From contig CAMEBF010000001.1 in NCBI GenBank assembly GCA_945912145.1, positions 310,001 through 374,000 of the forward strand: a stretch of DNA of 64,000 nucleotides, in the 5' to 3' direction. The notes under the pieces were generated by a model that saw only the letters and a program-made list of their open reading frames with translations, was not told the DNA's origin and ran no database searches. This document shows, piece after piece, positions 7,054 to 16,143 of the stretch (positions are counted from its first letter, which is position 1; each line of letters starts with the position of its first letter). The DNA comes from an uncultured Clostridia bacterium (lineage in GTDB: Bacteria; Bacillota; Clostridia; Oscillospirales; Acutalibacteraceae). The position numbers were made by a program, and so were the translations under genes.

Positions 7054-7989
7054 TTATACAACAGTATTGATCCAGTCCAGAATGTTTTTATAAACTTCTT
7101 TCTTGTTTTTCTCGTTCAGAATTTCGTGACGGTCACCTGTAAAGAGCTTCATCACAACGTCATTGTGTTTGGAATCAATCAGACCCTGATAGACTTCTTT
7201 GATTCCTTTTCCGTAGTTACCGACAGGATCGGCGTCGCCAGCCACAAGGTAAATCGGAAGGTCTACAGGGACGGTGGTATACCAGTCGGCGCGGTTGATC
7301 ACAACAATCAGCTCCATCAGATCCTGATAGCCGCAGGTCGTGAACAAGAATCCGCAGTACGGGTCGGCGATATACTGATCCACAATGGCATCATCACTTG
7401 TCAACCAGTCAAACGGTGTTCTCTGCGGTTTGATCTTTTTGTTGTAGCTTCCGAACGCGAGCTTGTCGATGAATTTGGAACGATAATGATCTCCTTTGAG
7501 TGATTTGATCGCTTTGACAATCGCAATACCGGGCTGCGCGGCAGGATTCGGGCCGGCCGTGCCGCAGTAAATGGCGGCTTGCAGTTCGCTTCCGTAGCGT
7601 TCCGTATACAGTCTCGCCAGCATGGAACCCATGCTGTGTCCGAACAGAATGAACGGCAGATCCGGGTATTCATGCTTTGCGATTTCGGTCAGCTTTTTCA
7701 TGTCCTCAACCAGATGAATATAACCGGCGCGTTTGCCGAAGAAACCGAGCTCGTCGTCATTCGCGACGGATTTTCCGTGTCCGAGGTGATCGTTCATAAA
7801 AACGACATAGCCGTTTTCGTTCAGATAACGGATAAAATCCTCATATCGTTCGTGATGCTCCGCCATGCCGTGCGCGATCTGAACGATGCCTTTTGCGGGG
7901 ACGGAATCGTCCGGGAAATAGCCCCAGGCATAAATATCGCACAGTCCCGACGTGGAGGGAAATGAATATGTTTTCTTTGTTCCGGTCAT
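7054..7989 (-). CDS. Alpha/beta hydrolase, lysophospholipase/monoacylglycerol lipase type
   Basis: 311 residues. The nucleophile elbow GHSMG (about 117-121) gives the catalytic serine, VAGDADPVG (about 249-257) the acid and GDRHEIL (about 286-292) the histidine. HGMAEHHERY after the first strands is the oxyanion-hole region typical of the Hydrolase_4 (serine aminopeptidase S33) lysophospholipases, which cut acyl esters of lysophospholipids or monoglycerides. No signal peptide, so it is cytoplasmic. A likely TATAAT -10 lies about 40 bases upstream; the gene is monocistronic. Confidence 0.82.
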   Translation of the reverse strand: MTGTKKTYSFPSTSGLCDIYAWGYFPDDSVPAKGIVQIAHGMAEHHERYEDFIRYLNENGYVVFMNDHLGHGKSVANDDELGFFGKRAGYIHLVEDMKKLTEIAKHEYPDLPFILFGHSMGSMLARLYTERYGSELQAAIYCGTAGPNPAAQPGIAIVKAIKSLKGDHYRSKFIDKLAFGSYNKKIKPQRTPFDWLTSDDAIVDQYIADPYCGFLFTTCGYQDLMELIVVINRADWYTTVPVDLPIYLVAGDADPVGNYGKGIKEVYQGLIDSKHNDVVMKLFTGDRHEILNEKNKKEVYKNILDWINTVV

Positions 7990-8105
7990 ACCGACTACCC
8001 CTTATATCAATTTATCTCAATTATAGCACAACACCTGTTGATTTGAAATATTTTATAGTATTTTTGTATATATTCACAAATAAAACCAGGATTACTAAGC
8101 ACAAT

Positions 8106-8145
8106 AAACAAAAAGAACAGCGACAGCAACGAGTCTGACGCTGTT
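8106..8145 (-). terminator. Terminator of prs
   Basis: AACAGCG/CGCTGTT stem (8145-8139 with 8122-8116) followed on the minus strand by CTTTTTG. Confidence 0.75.
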
Positions 8146-8165
8146 TATTTTGCAAAAATTACAAT

Positions 8166-9353
8166 TTAGTCTTTTGGAATGTGATAGCCGTTTTTCTTGA
8201 GAAACGCCTCAATGCGATCACCGGGGCTGAGGAGCTTGCTCAGGGATTTGTCATTGTTGAGCGAATCGATCAGAAGCGCAACGTATTTCGACATATCAAC
8301 GGAATAGTACCAGTCGCGATCCATCAGATCCTTGGGCTGATAAACAAGATTGGTCGTGAACACGCCGTCAAACAGACCGTCCTCATACGCTTTATCAAAC
8401 GCTTCCAGTCCGTTGCAGAACAGACCGAACGCCGAACAGATAAAGATGCGTTTTGCTTTCAGCTCTTTGAGCTTCGTGGCGACTTCAAGCATCGAATCGC
8501 CGGAAGAGATCATATCGTCAACGACGATCACGTCTTTTCCCTCTACGTTGTCACCGAGGAATTCATGTGCCAGAATCGGGTTCCTGCCATTTACGATAAC
8601 CGAATAATCTCTGCGTTTATAGAACATGCCGAGTTCAACGCCGAGAACCGTCGAATAATAGATACATCTCTGAAGTCCGCCCTCATCGGGGGAGATAATC
8701 ATCAGATTCTCTTTGTCAATTTTAAAGTCTTTGACATTGCGGACAAGAGCTTTGATCATCTGATAGGTCGTCGTTACATTTTCAAAGCCTTTTTGCGGGA
8801 TCGCGTTCTGAACTCTCGCGTCATGCGCATCAAATGTCAGAATGTTTTCAACGCCCATCAGGTTGCACAGCTCCTGAAGCGCAAGCGCGCAGTCGAGCGA
8901 TTCACGGTTTGTTCGTCTGTGCTGACGGCCTTCGTAGAGCATCGGCATGATGACGGTGATTCTCTTCGCTTTGCCGGCGCAGGCCGCGATGGCGCGCTTC
9001 AGGTCGGCAAAATGCTCGTCCGGCGTCATGGGTACGTCCATACCGTACAGCTTGTGGGTCACGCCGTAGTTGAAAACGTCCACCACAATATAAATGTCAT
9101 AGCCTCTGACCGTTTCATGCAGGACGGCTTTTCCTTCACCGGTGCCGAAGCGGTGGAAGCTGGCGTTCAGGAGATACGAATCTTTCAGATACCCGTTAAA
9201 GGCGATCGACGTCTTGTGCTCGCTCTCTTGCTCGGTTCTCCATGAGACGATATAGTTGTCAATCTTTTTTGCGATTTCTTCGCATCCGGGTAAGGCGATA
9301 ATCCCGAGCGGCCCTACGGGAATCTGGGTAAGTTCTTCGGTTAAATCTGGCAT
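8166..9353 (-). CDS. prs: Ribose-phosphate pyrophosphokinase, long divergent form
   Basis: 395 residues, against about 315 for the classical enzyme. The PRPP-binding loop VIVVDDMISSGDS is at 275-287, DAHDAR (175-180) matches the metal-binding region, and PMLYEGRQHRRTNRES (137-152) replaces the classical catalytic segment with YARQDR. It makes PRPP from ribose-5-phosphate and ATP for nucleotide, histidine and tryptophan synthesis. This long type is common in Clostridia. GGAGG precedes the ATG. The final part (about 330-395) is an extension relative to the classical enzyme. Regulation by nucleotides is not visible from sequence. Confidence 0.88.
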   Translation of the reverse strand: MPDLTEELTQIPVGPLGIIALPGCEEIAKKIDNYIVSWRTEQESEHKTSIAFNGYLKDSYLLNASFHRFGTGEGKAVLHETVRGYDIYIVVDVFNYGVTHKLYGMDVPMTPDEHFADLKRAIAACAGKAKRITVIMPMLYEGRQHRRTNRESLDCALALQELCNLMGVENILTFDAHDARVQNAIPQKGFENVTTTYQMIKALVRNVKDFKIDKENLMIISPDEGGLQRCIYYSTVLGVELGMFYKRRDYSVIVNGRNPILAHEFLGDNVEGKDVIVVDDMISSGDSMLEVATKLKELKAKRIFICSAFGLFCNGLEAFDKAYEDGLFDGVFTTNLVYQPKDLMDRDWYYSVDMSKYVALLIDSLNNDKSLSKLLSPGDRIEAFLKKNGYHIPKD

Positions 9354-9385
9354 TCACAAAACCTCCAAAATAATTCGGTAATTCT

Positions 9386-9413
9386 ATTGTAACTCATTTT
9401 GTCGAATTTGCAA
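9386..9413 (-). promoter_or_regulatory. Promoter of prs
   Basis: TTGCAA (9413-9408), 16-bp spacer, TACAAT (9391-9386), 32 bases upstream of the ATG. Confidence 0.65.
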
Positions 9414-9563
9414 TAGCAAAAAAGAACTTTGTTAAATTTTGCATAAAACATTTTAGCTATTATTCTGAAAGTCATATATTTTTACAAAAACAGCGTTTCA
9501 GCTTTTTCATACAGATGTTGATTTTTGTCTCAAGAAAAATTGCAAAAAGAAGATATAAGTGTC

Positions 9564-9592
9564 TTGCATTCGTTAGAAAAGTATGTTAAAAT
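9564..9592 (+). promoter_or_regulatory. Promoter of V-ATPase operon
   Basis: TTGCAT (9564-9569), 17-bp spacer, TAAAAT (9587-9592); about 36 bases before the first gene. It is the only good match ahead of the nine genes. Confidence 0.65.
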
Positions 9593-9627
9593 GTTATCAA
9601 TCTATTTTCTGAGAAAGGATGTGACGA

Positions 9628-9930
9628 ATGATGGCTTCCGAAACAATCAATTCTGTCCTTGCCGCAGAAAAAGAAAATGATCGCAAGCTTTCCGAAGCAA
9701 AAGAGCAGGCGTCGAAAATCATCGCCGAGGCAAATGTGAGAGCGCGATCCATTCTCGATCAAGCCGTTGCCGATGCTAAAGCGAAAGCGGCTCAGATCAC
9801 GGCTGAAGCGCAGAAAAAAGCGGACGAGATCGCCGATCATCCGCCGGGAGACGAAGTATCTTCCGGAAATCACGATGGGCAGTTGTTCGCCGCCGCCGTT
9901 AAAGCGGTTAAAGAGCGGGCATTACGCTGA
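9628..9930 (+). CDS. V-type ATPase peripheral stalk subunit G/H
   Basis: 100 residues, first gene of the V-ATPase operon. Residues 8-72 are an Ala/Glu/Lys-rich coiled coil (SEAKEQASKIIAEANVRARS) typical of the peripheral stalk partner of subunit E (archaeal AhaH, Enterococcus NtpF). The end, after ADEIADHPPGDE, loses coiled-coil character and ends in FAAAVKAVKERA, unusual for the family, but no frameshift that would restore a longer coil was found. AAAGGA precedes tandem ATG codons at 9628/9631. It should join the V1 head to subunit I and resist rotation. Confidence 0.75.
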   Translation: MMASETINSVLAAEKENDRKLSEAKEQASKIIAEANVRARSILDQAVADAKAKAAQITAEAQKKADEIADHPPGDEVSSGNHDGQLFAAAVKAVKERALR

Positions 9931-9943
9931 TGGAGGAACGGAA

Positions 9944-11932
9944 ATGGCAAAGCTGAAAATGCAAAAAATTGAGATCGCCGCCGCTGTTTCTGAATGTGAA
10001 AAAATTGTCAGACTGTTACAGCGGAGAGGTGTCATTGAGCTGACGGAGCCGGAAGAGCTTTCGTATCTTGCCAGATCGGATAAAACCGCTGAGATTACCG
10101 CTCTTGAAAAAGAATCGCAGATCGTTTCGTCCGCATTAAGCATCTTGAAAAAATACGCCGGAAAAAGCGGTGGATTGCTATCATCTCTCGAGCCGAAAGC
10201 GGTTCTTTCCGACGATGATTTTCAACAATTGGTCGAAAACCGTGAGAGTTTGTATGAAGTTGCGGAAAAAGCCGTCGAGCAGAGCAAAGCAATCACAGAT
10301 GCCAAAGTGACGGCGATTCGTCTGAAAAAGCAGATTGACGCACTGCGTCCTTGGAGCGGGCTTGATATTCCGATGAACTTCAGAGGCACAGCCAAAACAT
10401 CTGTCTTTATCGGTTCTTTTGCCGGAGAGACGGATAGGGAAGCCCTTTTATCGAAATTGGCGCAGCTCCTTCCCGATAATGATTGTGTTGATGTCGAGAT
10501 TGTTTCTTCCGGTAATATGCAGACCTGTGCAGTCGTTTATTGCGCGAAGAAAGACGCTCCCGAAGTTGAGCAGACAATTCGATCCGTCGGTTTTGTTCCG
10601 ATTTCCGATCCGGTATCAAAAACGCCGAAAGAGGCTATGGCAGATCTTGAGTCGAAAATCACAGACTGTGAAAATCAAAAAGCACAGGCGGAAGAAACAC
10701 TCCGGGCTCTTGGAAAAAAGCGCGATGAACTCGAATATCTGGCGGATTATCTGACGATCGAAAAGGATAAGAACAGTGCGCTTCAAAAGCTGGTACACAG
10801 CGAAAAGATCTTTGTTCTGACGGGATATATCCCGGAAATCCGTGCGGAGAAGATTAAAAATGACATCGAATCAAAATTCTGCGCTGCGGTCGAACTGACC
10901 GAACCGGGTGAAGACGAGGACGTTCCCGTTCTGCTGAAAAACAACGGCTTTGCGGCTCCGGTTGAACCGATCACGGCGATGTATTCGCTTCCCGGTAAAA
11001 GCGACATTGATCCGACGCCGATCATGGCATTCTTTTATTACCTCTTCTTCGGTATGATGCTTTCGGACGCCGGCTATGGTTTGATTATCGCACTGGCGAC
11101 CGGCTTCGCGCTGATCAAATTCAAGAGTGAACCGAAAATGAGAAATACGATCAAAATGTATTTCTACTGCGGACTTTCCACCGTTTTTTGGGGAGCGATG
11201 TACGGCAGTTGGTTCGGCGATATGCCGAATATCATCGGTTCAAACTTTTTCCACACCGAAAAGTTCGCCTCGACGGCAATATGGCTGGATCCACTGAATC
11301 AGCTCATGGAGTTGCTTGTATATTGCTTTATCTTCGGTCTGGTTCACCTGTTTGTCGGTGTCGGCATCAAAGCCGTCAATCTCTGGCGGCACGGCCAAAA
11401 GCTCGAGGCACTCTGCGAGAGCATTCCGACAGCCGTTACGATCTTCGGGTTCTGTCCGATCTTCTTCGGGCTGTTTACCGAGGTTCCCGCATGGCTGAGC
11501 GCGGTCGGTACACCGGCTCTGATCATCGGCGTGATTCTGGTCATCGCGACGGCAGGCAGAGGCTCCAAGAGCATTGTCGGTAAGATCGGCGGAGGCCTGT
11601 ACGGTCTCTACAATCTGGTCAGCGGTTATCTCGGCGACGTGCTTTCGTATGCGAGACTGTTGGCGCTCGGGCTTTCTACCGGCGTTATCGCGCAGGTTGT
11701 CAATATGCTCTGCACCCTGCCGAGCAGCAATGTACTAAAGGCGATTATGCTGATCGTCGTCGGCACAATCGGACACATTGCCAATCTCGGTATCAACCTG
11801 ATCGGTGCATACGTTCACACAAATCGACTTCAATACGTTGAATTCTTTTCCAAGTTCTATGAGGGCGGCGGAAGAGCCATGGAGCCCTTTGGAATAAACA
11901 CCAAAAAATTTAAATTCAAGGAGGAAAATTAA
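9944..11932 (+). CDS. ntpI: V-type ATPase subunit I (membrane stator)
   Basis: 662 residues. The N-terminal half (to about 330) is soluble with coiled coils (ESKITDCENQKAQAEETL); the C-terminal half has 7-8 membrane segments, including the family signature around DPTPIMAFFYYLFFGMMLSD and GGLYGLYNLVSGYLGDVLSY, the latter holding the essential arginine region ARLLALGL. It forms the ion half-channels and binds the peripheral stalks. The ATG at 9944 follows GGAGG by 8 bases; the frame extends upstream but inside the preceding gene. Only 13 bases separate it from the stalk gene, and 1 base from subunit K. Confidence 0.93.
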   Translation: MAKLKMQKIEIAAAVSECEKIVRLLQRRGVIELTEPEELSYLARSDKTAEITALEKESQIVSSALSILKKYAGKSGGLLSSLEPKAVLSDDDFQQLVENRESLYEVAEKAVEQSKAITDAKVTAIRLKKQIDALRPWSGLDIPMNFRGTAKTSVFIGSFAGETDREALLSKLAQLLPDNDCVDVEIVSSGNMQTCAVVYCAKKDAPEVEQTIRSVGFVPISDPVSKTPKEAMADLESKITDCENQKAQAEETLRALGKKRDELEYLADYLTIEKDKNSALQKLVHSEKIFVLTGYIPEIRAEKIKNDIESKFCAAVELTEPGEDEDVPVLLKNNGFAAPVEPITAMYSLPGKSDIDPTPIMAFFYYLFFGMMLSDAGYGLIIALATGFALIKFKSEPKMRNTIKMYFYCGLSTVFWGAMYGSWFGDMPNIIGSNFFHTEKFASTAIWLDPLNQLMELLVYCFIFGLVHLFVGVGIKAVNLWRHGQKLEALCESIPTAVTIFGFCPIFFGLFTEVPAWLSAVGTPALIIGVILVIATAGRGSKSIVGKIGGGLYGLYNLVSGYLGDVLSYARLLALGLSTGVIAQVVNMLCTLPSSNVLKAIMLIVVGTIGHIANLGINLIGAYVHTNRLQYVEFFSKFYEGGGRAMEPFGINTKKFKFKEEN

Positions 11933-11933
11933 C

Positions 11934-12428
11934 ATGACTATCACATCAGGTCTTGTATTTGTATTATTGGGGGCAGCTCTCGCGGCGGCTCTTCCCGGTT
12001 TCGGTTCGGCAAGGGGTACCGGTATGGTCGGTCAGGCAGCTGCCGGCGTCATCACGGAGGATGCTTCTAAATTCGGTAAAGTTCTGATTATGCAGGTTTT
12101 GCCCGGCACGCAGGGTCTGTACGGATTCCTGACCGCAATTCTGCTTCTGAGCAACGCGGGCGTTCTCGGCGGCGGTTTCAGCGACAATCCGATTTCTTTT
12201 GAAAAAGGTCTTGCGTATTTCTGCGCCTGCCTGCCCATCATGATCGTCGGTTATTTCTCTGCTATTGCACAGGCAAAAGCGGCTGTCGGCGGTGTCGGCA
12301 TCGTTGCGAAGAATCCGGATCAGAGCGGTAAGGGTATTATTTTTGCGGCTATGGTTGAAACATACGCAGTTCTTGCCCTTCTGATTTCTCTTCTTGCCAT
12401 CATCCAGATTTCCAATATCGCGCTTTAA
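11934..12428 (+). CDS. ntpK: V-type ATPase subunit K, rotor ring proteolipid with Na+-type binding site
   Basis: 164 residues, four membrane helices from two fused hairpins. The ion-binding carboxylate E142 is in the second hairpin (MVETYAVLAL); the first hairpin has LPGTQGLYGF instead of a carboxylate, as in Enterococcus hirae NtpK. All Na+ ligands known there (L61, T64, Q65, Q110, E139) have counterparts: L56, T59, Q60, Q113, E142. The complex is therefore predicted to move Na+. AAGGAGG-type site lies just before the ATG. Confidence 0.93.
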   Translation: MTITSGLVFVLLGAALAAALPGFGSARGTGMVGQAAAGVITEDASKFGKVLIMQVLPGTQGLYGFLTAILLLSNAGVLGGGFSDNPISFEKGLAYFCACLPIMIVGYFSAIAQAKAAVGGVGIVAKNPDQSGKGIIFAAMVETYAVLALLISLLAIIQISNIAL

Positions 12429-12452
12429 TTTCACGATAAAGGAGCAAATGGT

Positions 12453-13046
12453 ATGTCCGGAATAGATAAAATGATAGCTCGGCTTGCCGAAGAAAGCGAA
12501 GCTGAGCGCGCCGCCGTCCTGCGTGACGCCGAAGCGAAAGCCGATGCGATTTTGGCTGACGCCGAAGCGCAGGGAAAAGAAAAATCGGCGCAGATTCTGG
12601 CCGAGGCGCAAAAGCAGGCCGATGAAACAGTCCGTCTCGCCGAGTCCGCCGCCAAAATGAAGAGCCGTCAGCGTGCGCTTTCCGAGAAAGTCGCTCTTTT
12701 GAACGATGTACTGGCTCGCGCTCTCTCCGAACTCGAACAGATGCCGGACGCAGAGTATTATGCCGTACTCAAAAAACTCGCTGCGGAAAACGCGCAGCCG
12801 GGCGACGGTGTTCTGCTCATGGCAACAGAAGACGCGGCAAAGATTCCCGGGGATTTCATAAATGACGTGAACAACGCCATCGCGTCTGTCGGTTCATTGA
12901 AATTACAGACTTCCGAAACGCTCGCTGCGAAAAAAGGTATCGTACTGACGTACGGCAATATCGAAATCGATCTGACATTTTCGGCGATGGTATCCGCATC
13001 GGAAGATACGCTGAAAGAAACGGCGCGCGAAATTCTTTTCGCATGA
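12453..13046 (+). CDS. ntpE: V-type ATPase subunit E (peripheral stalk)
   Basis: 197 residues: residues 10-80 form an Ala/Glu-rich coiled coil that would pair with the G/H subunit, followed by a globular C-terminal domain that binds the A3B3 head. GIVLTYGNIEIDLTFS near the C-terminus is typical of the family. Sits between K and C in the conserved gene order. AAAGGAG lies 9 bases before the ATG. Confidence 0.9.
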   Translation: MSGIDKMIARLAEESEAERAAVLRDAEAKADAILADAEAQGKEKSAQILAEAQKQADETVRLAESAAKMKSRQRALSEKVALLNDVLARALSELEQMPDAEYYAVLKKLAAENAQPGDGVLLMATEDAAKIPGDFINDVNNAIASVGSLKLQTSETLAAKKGIVLTYGNIEIDLTFSAMVSASEDTLKETAREILFA

Positions 13047-13068
13047 CGCGAAAGGAGATGACAACGCA

Positions 13069-14034
13069 TTGAAAGATACGGATTATGTATACGCAGTAGG
13101 CCGAATCAGAGTCAATGAGCTTTCTTTACTGTCTTCGTCGGATATGGGAAGATTGATCGCGGCGAAGACCTATGATGAAGCCGTTTCACAGCTCAACGCA
13201 AAGGGCTATGAGATCAACGGAACGGATTATTCTTCCGCCCTGAATGAGCAAAAACGAAACACATGGAAATTGCTTCAGGAGGTTCTGCCCGATAAAAGTC
13301 AGATGGATTCCGTCATCATTAAAAATGATTATCATAACCTGAAAGCGGCGGTCAAATCCGCTGTAACAGGGAACGACGGAAAAGCCTGTCTGCTTTTTCC
13401 TTCGGTCTATGAACCGGAAATAATCTATAACGCCGTAACAGAAAAGAAGTTCAGCGAACTGCCGCCGGAAATGCGTCCCGTTGCAGAGGAATCCTATGAC
13501 ATTCTTGTCCGCACCCATATGGCGCAGCTTTCCGACGCGGTGTGCGATAAAGCCGCTCTTGAAGCTATGCTGTCGCTTGCTAAAAAAGCGGACAGCAAAA
13601 TATTCAGCGAGATCGCCGAGTGCATCGCAGCCTGTACGGATATTAAAATTCTCTACCGTTGTATTCTCACAGGGAAGTCCAAGGAATTTATGTCGCAGGC
13701 CGTCTGTTCCTGCAAGGCTTTTGCCGCCGATACGCTGATTCTCAAAGCGATGGGCGGCATGGACGAATTCCTGTCCTATCTTGCCAGAACGGATTATGCC
13801 GAAGCGGCAGAAGCGTTGAAGCAAAGCCCGACGGCATTTGAAAAGTATTGTGATGATCGCCTGATGGGCATCATCGAGCAGGGCAAGCGCACTGCATTCG
13901 GCATCGAACCCCTTGTTGCCTATTATCTGGCAAAGGAAGCGGAGCTGTTGAGCGTCCGCATCGTTCTGTCGGGTAAACTCAACGGCAACGATGAGGAAAC
14001 GATCCGTGAGAGAGTGAGGTTGCTTTATGTATAA
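13069..14034 (+). CDS. ntpC: V-type ATPase subunit C (rotor adapter)
   Basis: 321 residues, the funnel-shaped helical protein that links the central axle to the proteolipid ring. DYVYAVGRIRVNE at the N-terminus and EAELLSVRIVLSGKLNG at the C-terminus are family landmarks. It begins with TTG at 13069, with AAAGGAG 14 bases upstream; no ATG is nearby in frame that would keep the conserved N-terminus. It overlaps the next gene by 8 bases, suggesting translational coupling. Confidence 0.9.
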   Translation: MKDTDYVYAVGRIRVNELSLLSSSDMGRLIAAKTYDEAVSQLNAKGYEINGTDYSSALNEQKRNTWKLLQEVLPDKSQMDSVIIKNDYHNLKAAVKSAVTGNDGKACLLFPSVYEPEIIYNAVTEKKFSELPPEMRPVAEESYDILVRTHMAQLSDAVCDKAALEAMLSLAKKADSKIFSEIAECIAACTDIKILYRCILTGKSKEFMSQAVCSCKAFAADTLILKAMGGMDEFLSYLARTDYAEAAEALKQSPTAFEKYCDDRLMGIIEQGKRTAFGIEPLVAYYLAKEAELLSVRIVLSGKLNGNDEETIRERVRLLYV

Positions 14035-14338
14035 GACGGCAGTCATGGGCGATAAAGACAGCATTTACGGTTTTGCCTCGGTCGGACTGGATATTTTCCC
14101 GACCTATGAAGCGGCCGACGGCGTTAAAACGCTCAAACACTTGGTGGAAAACGATTATGCTGTTATTTTTATAACGGAAAAGCTTTTTGCCGAAATGACG
14201 GCGGAAATCGAAAAATATAAATCTTTGCCGCTCCCCGCGATTATTCCCATTCCGGGGGTAACGGGAAACAACGGCATAGGAATGGCAGCCGTTTCAAAAT
14301 CGGTGGAACAGGCCGTAGGCTCCGATATTTTGAAATAA
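14027..14338 (+). CDS. V-type ATPase subunit F (central stalk; NtpG in Enterococcus)
   Basis: 103 residues with the Rossmann-like F-subunit fold: [19 protein letters not shown] at the N-terminus, [12 protein letters not shown] in the middle and LPAIIPIPG toward the end, all characteristic. It sits beside subunit D on the rotor. The start overlaps subunit C by 8 bases. Confidence 0.9.
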   Translation: MYKTAVMGDKDSIYGFASVGLDIFPTYEAADGVKTLKHLVENDYAVIFITEKLFAEMTAEIEKYKSLPLPAIIPIPGVTGNNGIGMAAVSKSVEQAVGSDILK

Positions 14339-14372
14339 TGCCAGATTTAGAATTGAAAGGAAGAGTATCTCC

Positions 14373-16142
14373 ATGAGCAAAGGTACAATTCTTAAAGTCG
14401 CGGGTCCTCTCGTTGTCGCAGAGGGAATGCGCGACGCCAATATGTTCGACGTGGTTCGCGTCAGCGACGAACGTCTGATCGGTGAAATCATCGAAATGCA
14501 CGGCGACAGAGCCTCCATTCAGGTCTATGAGGAAACCGCCGGACTCGGCACGGGAGAGCCCGTCGAATCGACGGGAGAACCGATGTCCGTTGAACTCGGC
14601 CCCGGTCTGATCCGCGGTATTTTCGACGGTATCCAGAGGCCGCTGGAAGACATCATGCAGAAAATCGGTAATAACCTCAAACGAGGCGTCGAGGTGCCGT
14701 CGCTTGACAGAACGATCAAGTGGCATTTTACGCCTGTGATGAAAGCAGGCGACGCGGTCAAAGCCGGCGATATTATCGGAACGGTGCAGGAGACCGACGT
14801 CGTGCTGCATAAAATCATGATTCCCTACGGAATCGAAGGCACCTTACAATATATCAATGAGGGCGATTATACCGTAACCGAAACCATTGCGGCAGTCGCC
14901 ACACCGAACGGCGAGAAAGCCATCACTCTGATGCAGAAATGGCCCGTCCGTAAAGGCAGACCATATCAGAAAAAGCTGTCTCCCGATAAGCCCCTTGTGA
15001 CCGGTCAGCGCGTCATCGACGCTCTTTTTCCGATTGCGAAAGGTGGTGTTGCGGCGATTCCCGGCCCGTTCGGCAGCGGTAAAACCGTTACGCAGCATCA
15101 GCTCGCCAAATGGGCGGAAGCGGACATCGTTGTCTATATCGGCTGCGGCGAACGCGGTAATGAAATGACCGATGTTCTAAACGAATTTCCCGAACTGATT
15201 GATCCGCATACCGGTAAGTCCCTGATGGAACGTACGGTGCTCATCGCCAATACGTCCGATATGCCTGTTGCGGCCCGTGAAGCTTCGATTTATACCGGCA
15301 TCACAATCGCCGAATATTTCCGCGATATGGGCTATTCCGTCGCGCTGATGGCGGATTCCACCTCCCGTTGGGCAGAAGCGCTGCGTGAAATGTCCGGCCG
15401 TTTGGAAGAGATGCCCGGTGAAGAGGGCTATCCCGCCTACCTCGGCAGCCGTCTGGCGCAGTTCTATGAAAGAGCCGGCCGCGTGATTACGCTCGGTTCC
15501 GACAACAGGGAAGCAGCACTGTCGGTCATCGGCGCCGTGTCGCCTCCCGGCGGTGATATCTCTGAGCCCGTCTCGCAGGCGACGCTCCGTATCGTCAAGG
15601 TCTTCTGGGGTTTGGATTCCTCCCTTGCCTATAAGCGTCATTTCCCGGCGATCAACTGGCTGACTTCGTATTCCCTGTACGCCGATTCTCTCGGCAAGTG
15701 GTTCAACGAGAATGTTGACGATAACTGGATGAAGAACAGAACCCGCATCATGGGACTGCTTTCCGATGAAGCGTCACTCGATGAGATCGTCAAGCTCGTC
15801 GGTATGGATGCGCTGTCGCCGACCGACCGTCTGAAAATGGAAGCGGCGCGCTCCATTCGTGAGGACTTCCTGCATCAGCTTGCTTTCCATGAAGTTGACA
15901 CCTATACGTCTCTGAAAAAGCAATTCCTGATGATGTCGCTCGTTCTCGCGTATTATGATAAATCTCTGAATGCACTCGGACGCGGCGCGAATATTGAAGA
16001 TCTTGCTTCACTTGCTGCGCGTGAGGGAATCGGACGATTCAAATATGTCCCGGAAGAGAAAATCGATGAAGAATATAAAATTGTCATTGCCGCTCTGGAT
16101 TCCGAAATTGAGAGTGCTGTGAAGAAAGGGGAGGAAGATTGA
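14373..16142 (+). CDS. ntpA: V-type ATPase catalytic subunit A
   Basis: 589 residues, full length. Walker A GPFGSGKT is at 231-238, preceded by the bulge domain (about 110-185) that marks V/A-type A subunits and is absent from F-type beta. Further on are [16 protein letters not shown] and [14 protein letters not shown]. It hydrolyses or makes ATP in the A3B3 head. GAAAGGAAG precedes the ATG. Only 1 base separates it from subunit B. Confidence 0.97.
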   Translation: MSKGTILKVAGPLVVAEGMRDANMFDVVRVSDERLIGEIIEMHGDRASIQVYEETAGLGTGEPVESTGEPMSVELGPGLIRGIFDGIQRPLEDIMQKIGNNLKRGVEVPSLDRTIKWHFTPVMKAGDAVKAGDIIGTVQETDVVLHKIMIPYGIEGTLQYINEGDYTVTETIAAVATPNGEKAITLMQKWPVRKGRPYQKKLSPDKPLVTGQRVIDALFPIAKGGVAAIPGPFGSGKTVTQHQLAKWAEADIVVYIGCGERGNEMTDVLNEFPELIDPHTGKSLMERTVLIANTSDMPVAAREASIYTGITIAEYFRDMGYSVALMADSTSRWAEALREMSGRLEEMPGEEGYPAYLGSRLAQFYERAGRVITLGSDNREAALSVIGAVSPPGGDISEPVSQATLRIVKVFWGLDSSLAYKRHFPAINWLTSYSLYADSLGKWFNENVDDNWMKNRTRIMGLLSDEASLDEIVKLVGMDALSPTDRLKMEAARSIREDFLHQLAFHEVDTYTSLKKQFLMMSLVLAYYDKSLNALGRGANIEDLASLAAREGIGRFKYVPEEKIDEEYKIVIAALDSEIESAVKKGEED

Positions 16143-16143
16143 T

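Noticed and set aside
9767-9943. Upstream extension of V-ATPase subunit I into the stalk gene.
   Set aside because: It is Arg/Lys-rich shadow coding of the stalk gene; GGAGG and the family N-terminus mark 9944.
13186-14064. Long open frames antisense to V-ATPase, spoIIM, prs, nrdD, GH95 and ispH/rpsA genes.
   Set aside because: They mirror the codon structure of the real genes, lack ribosome sites and match no family.
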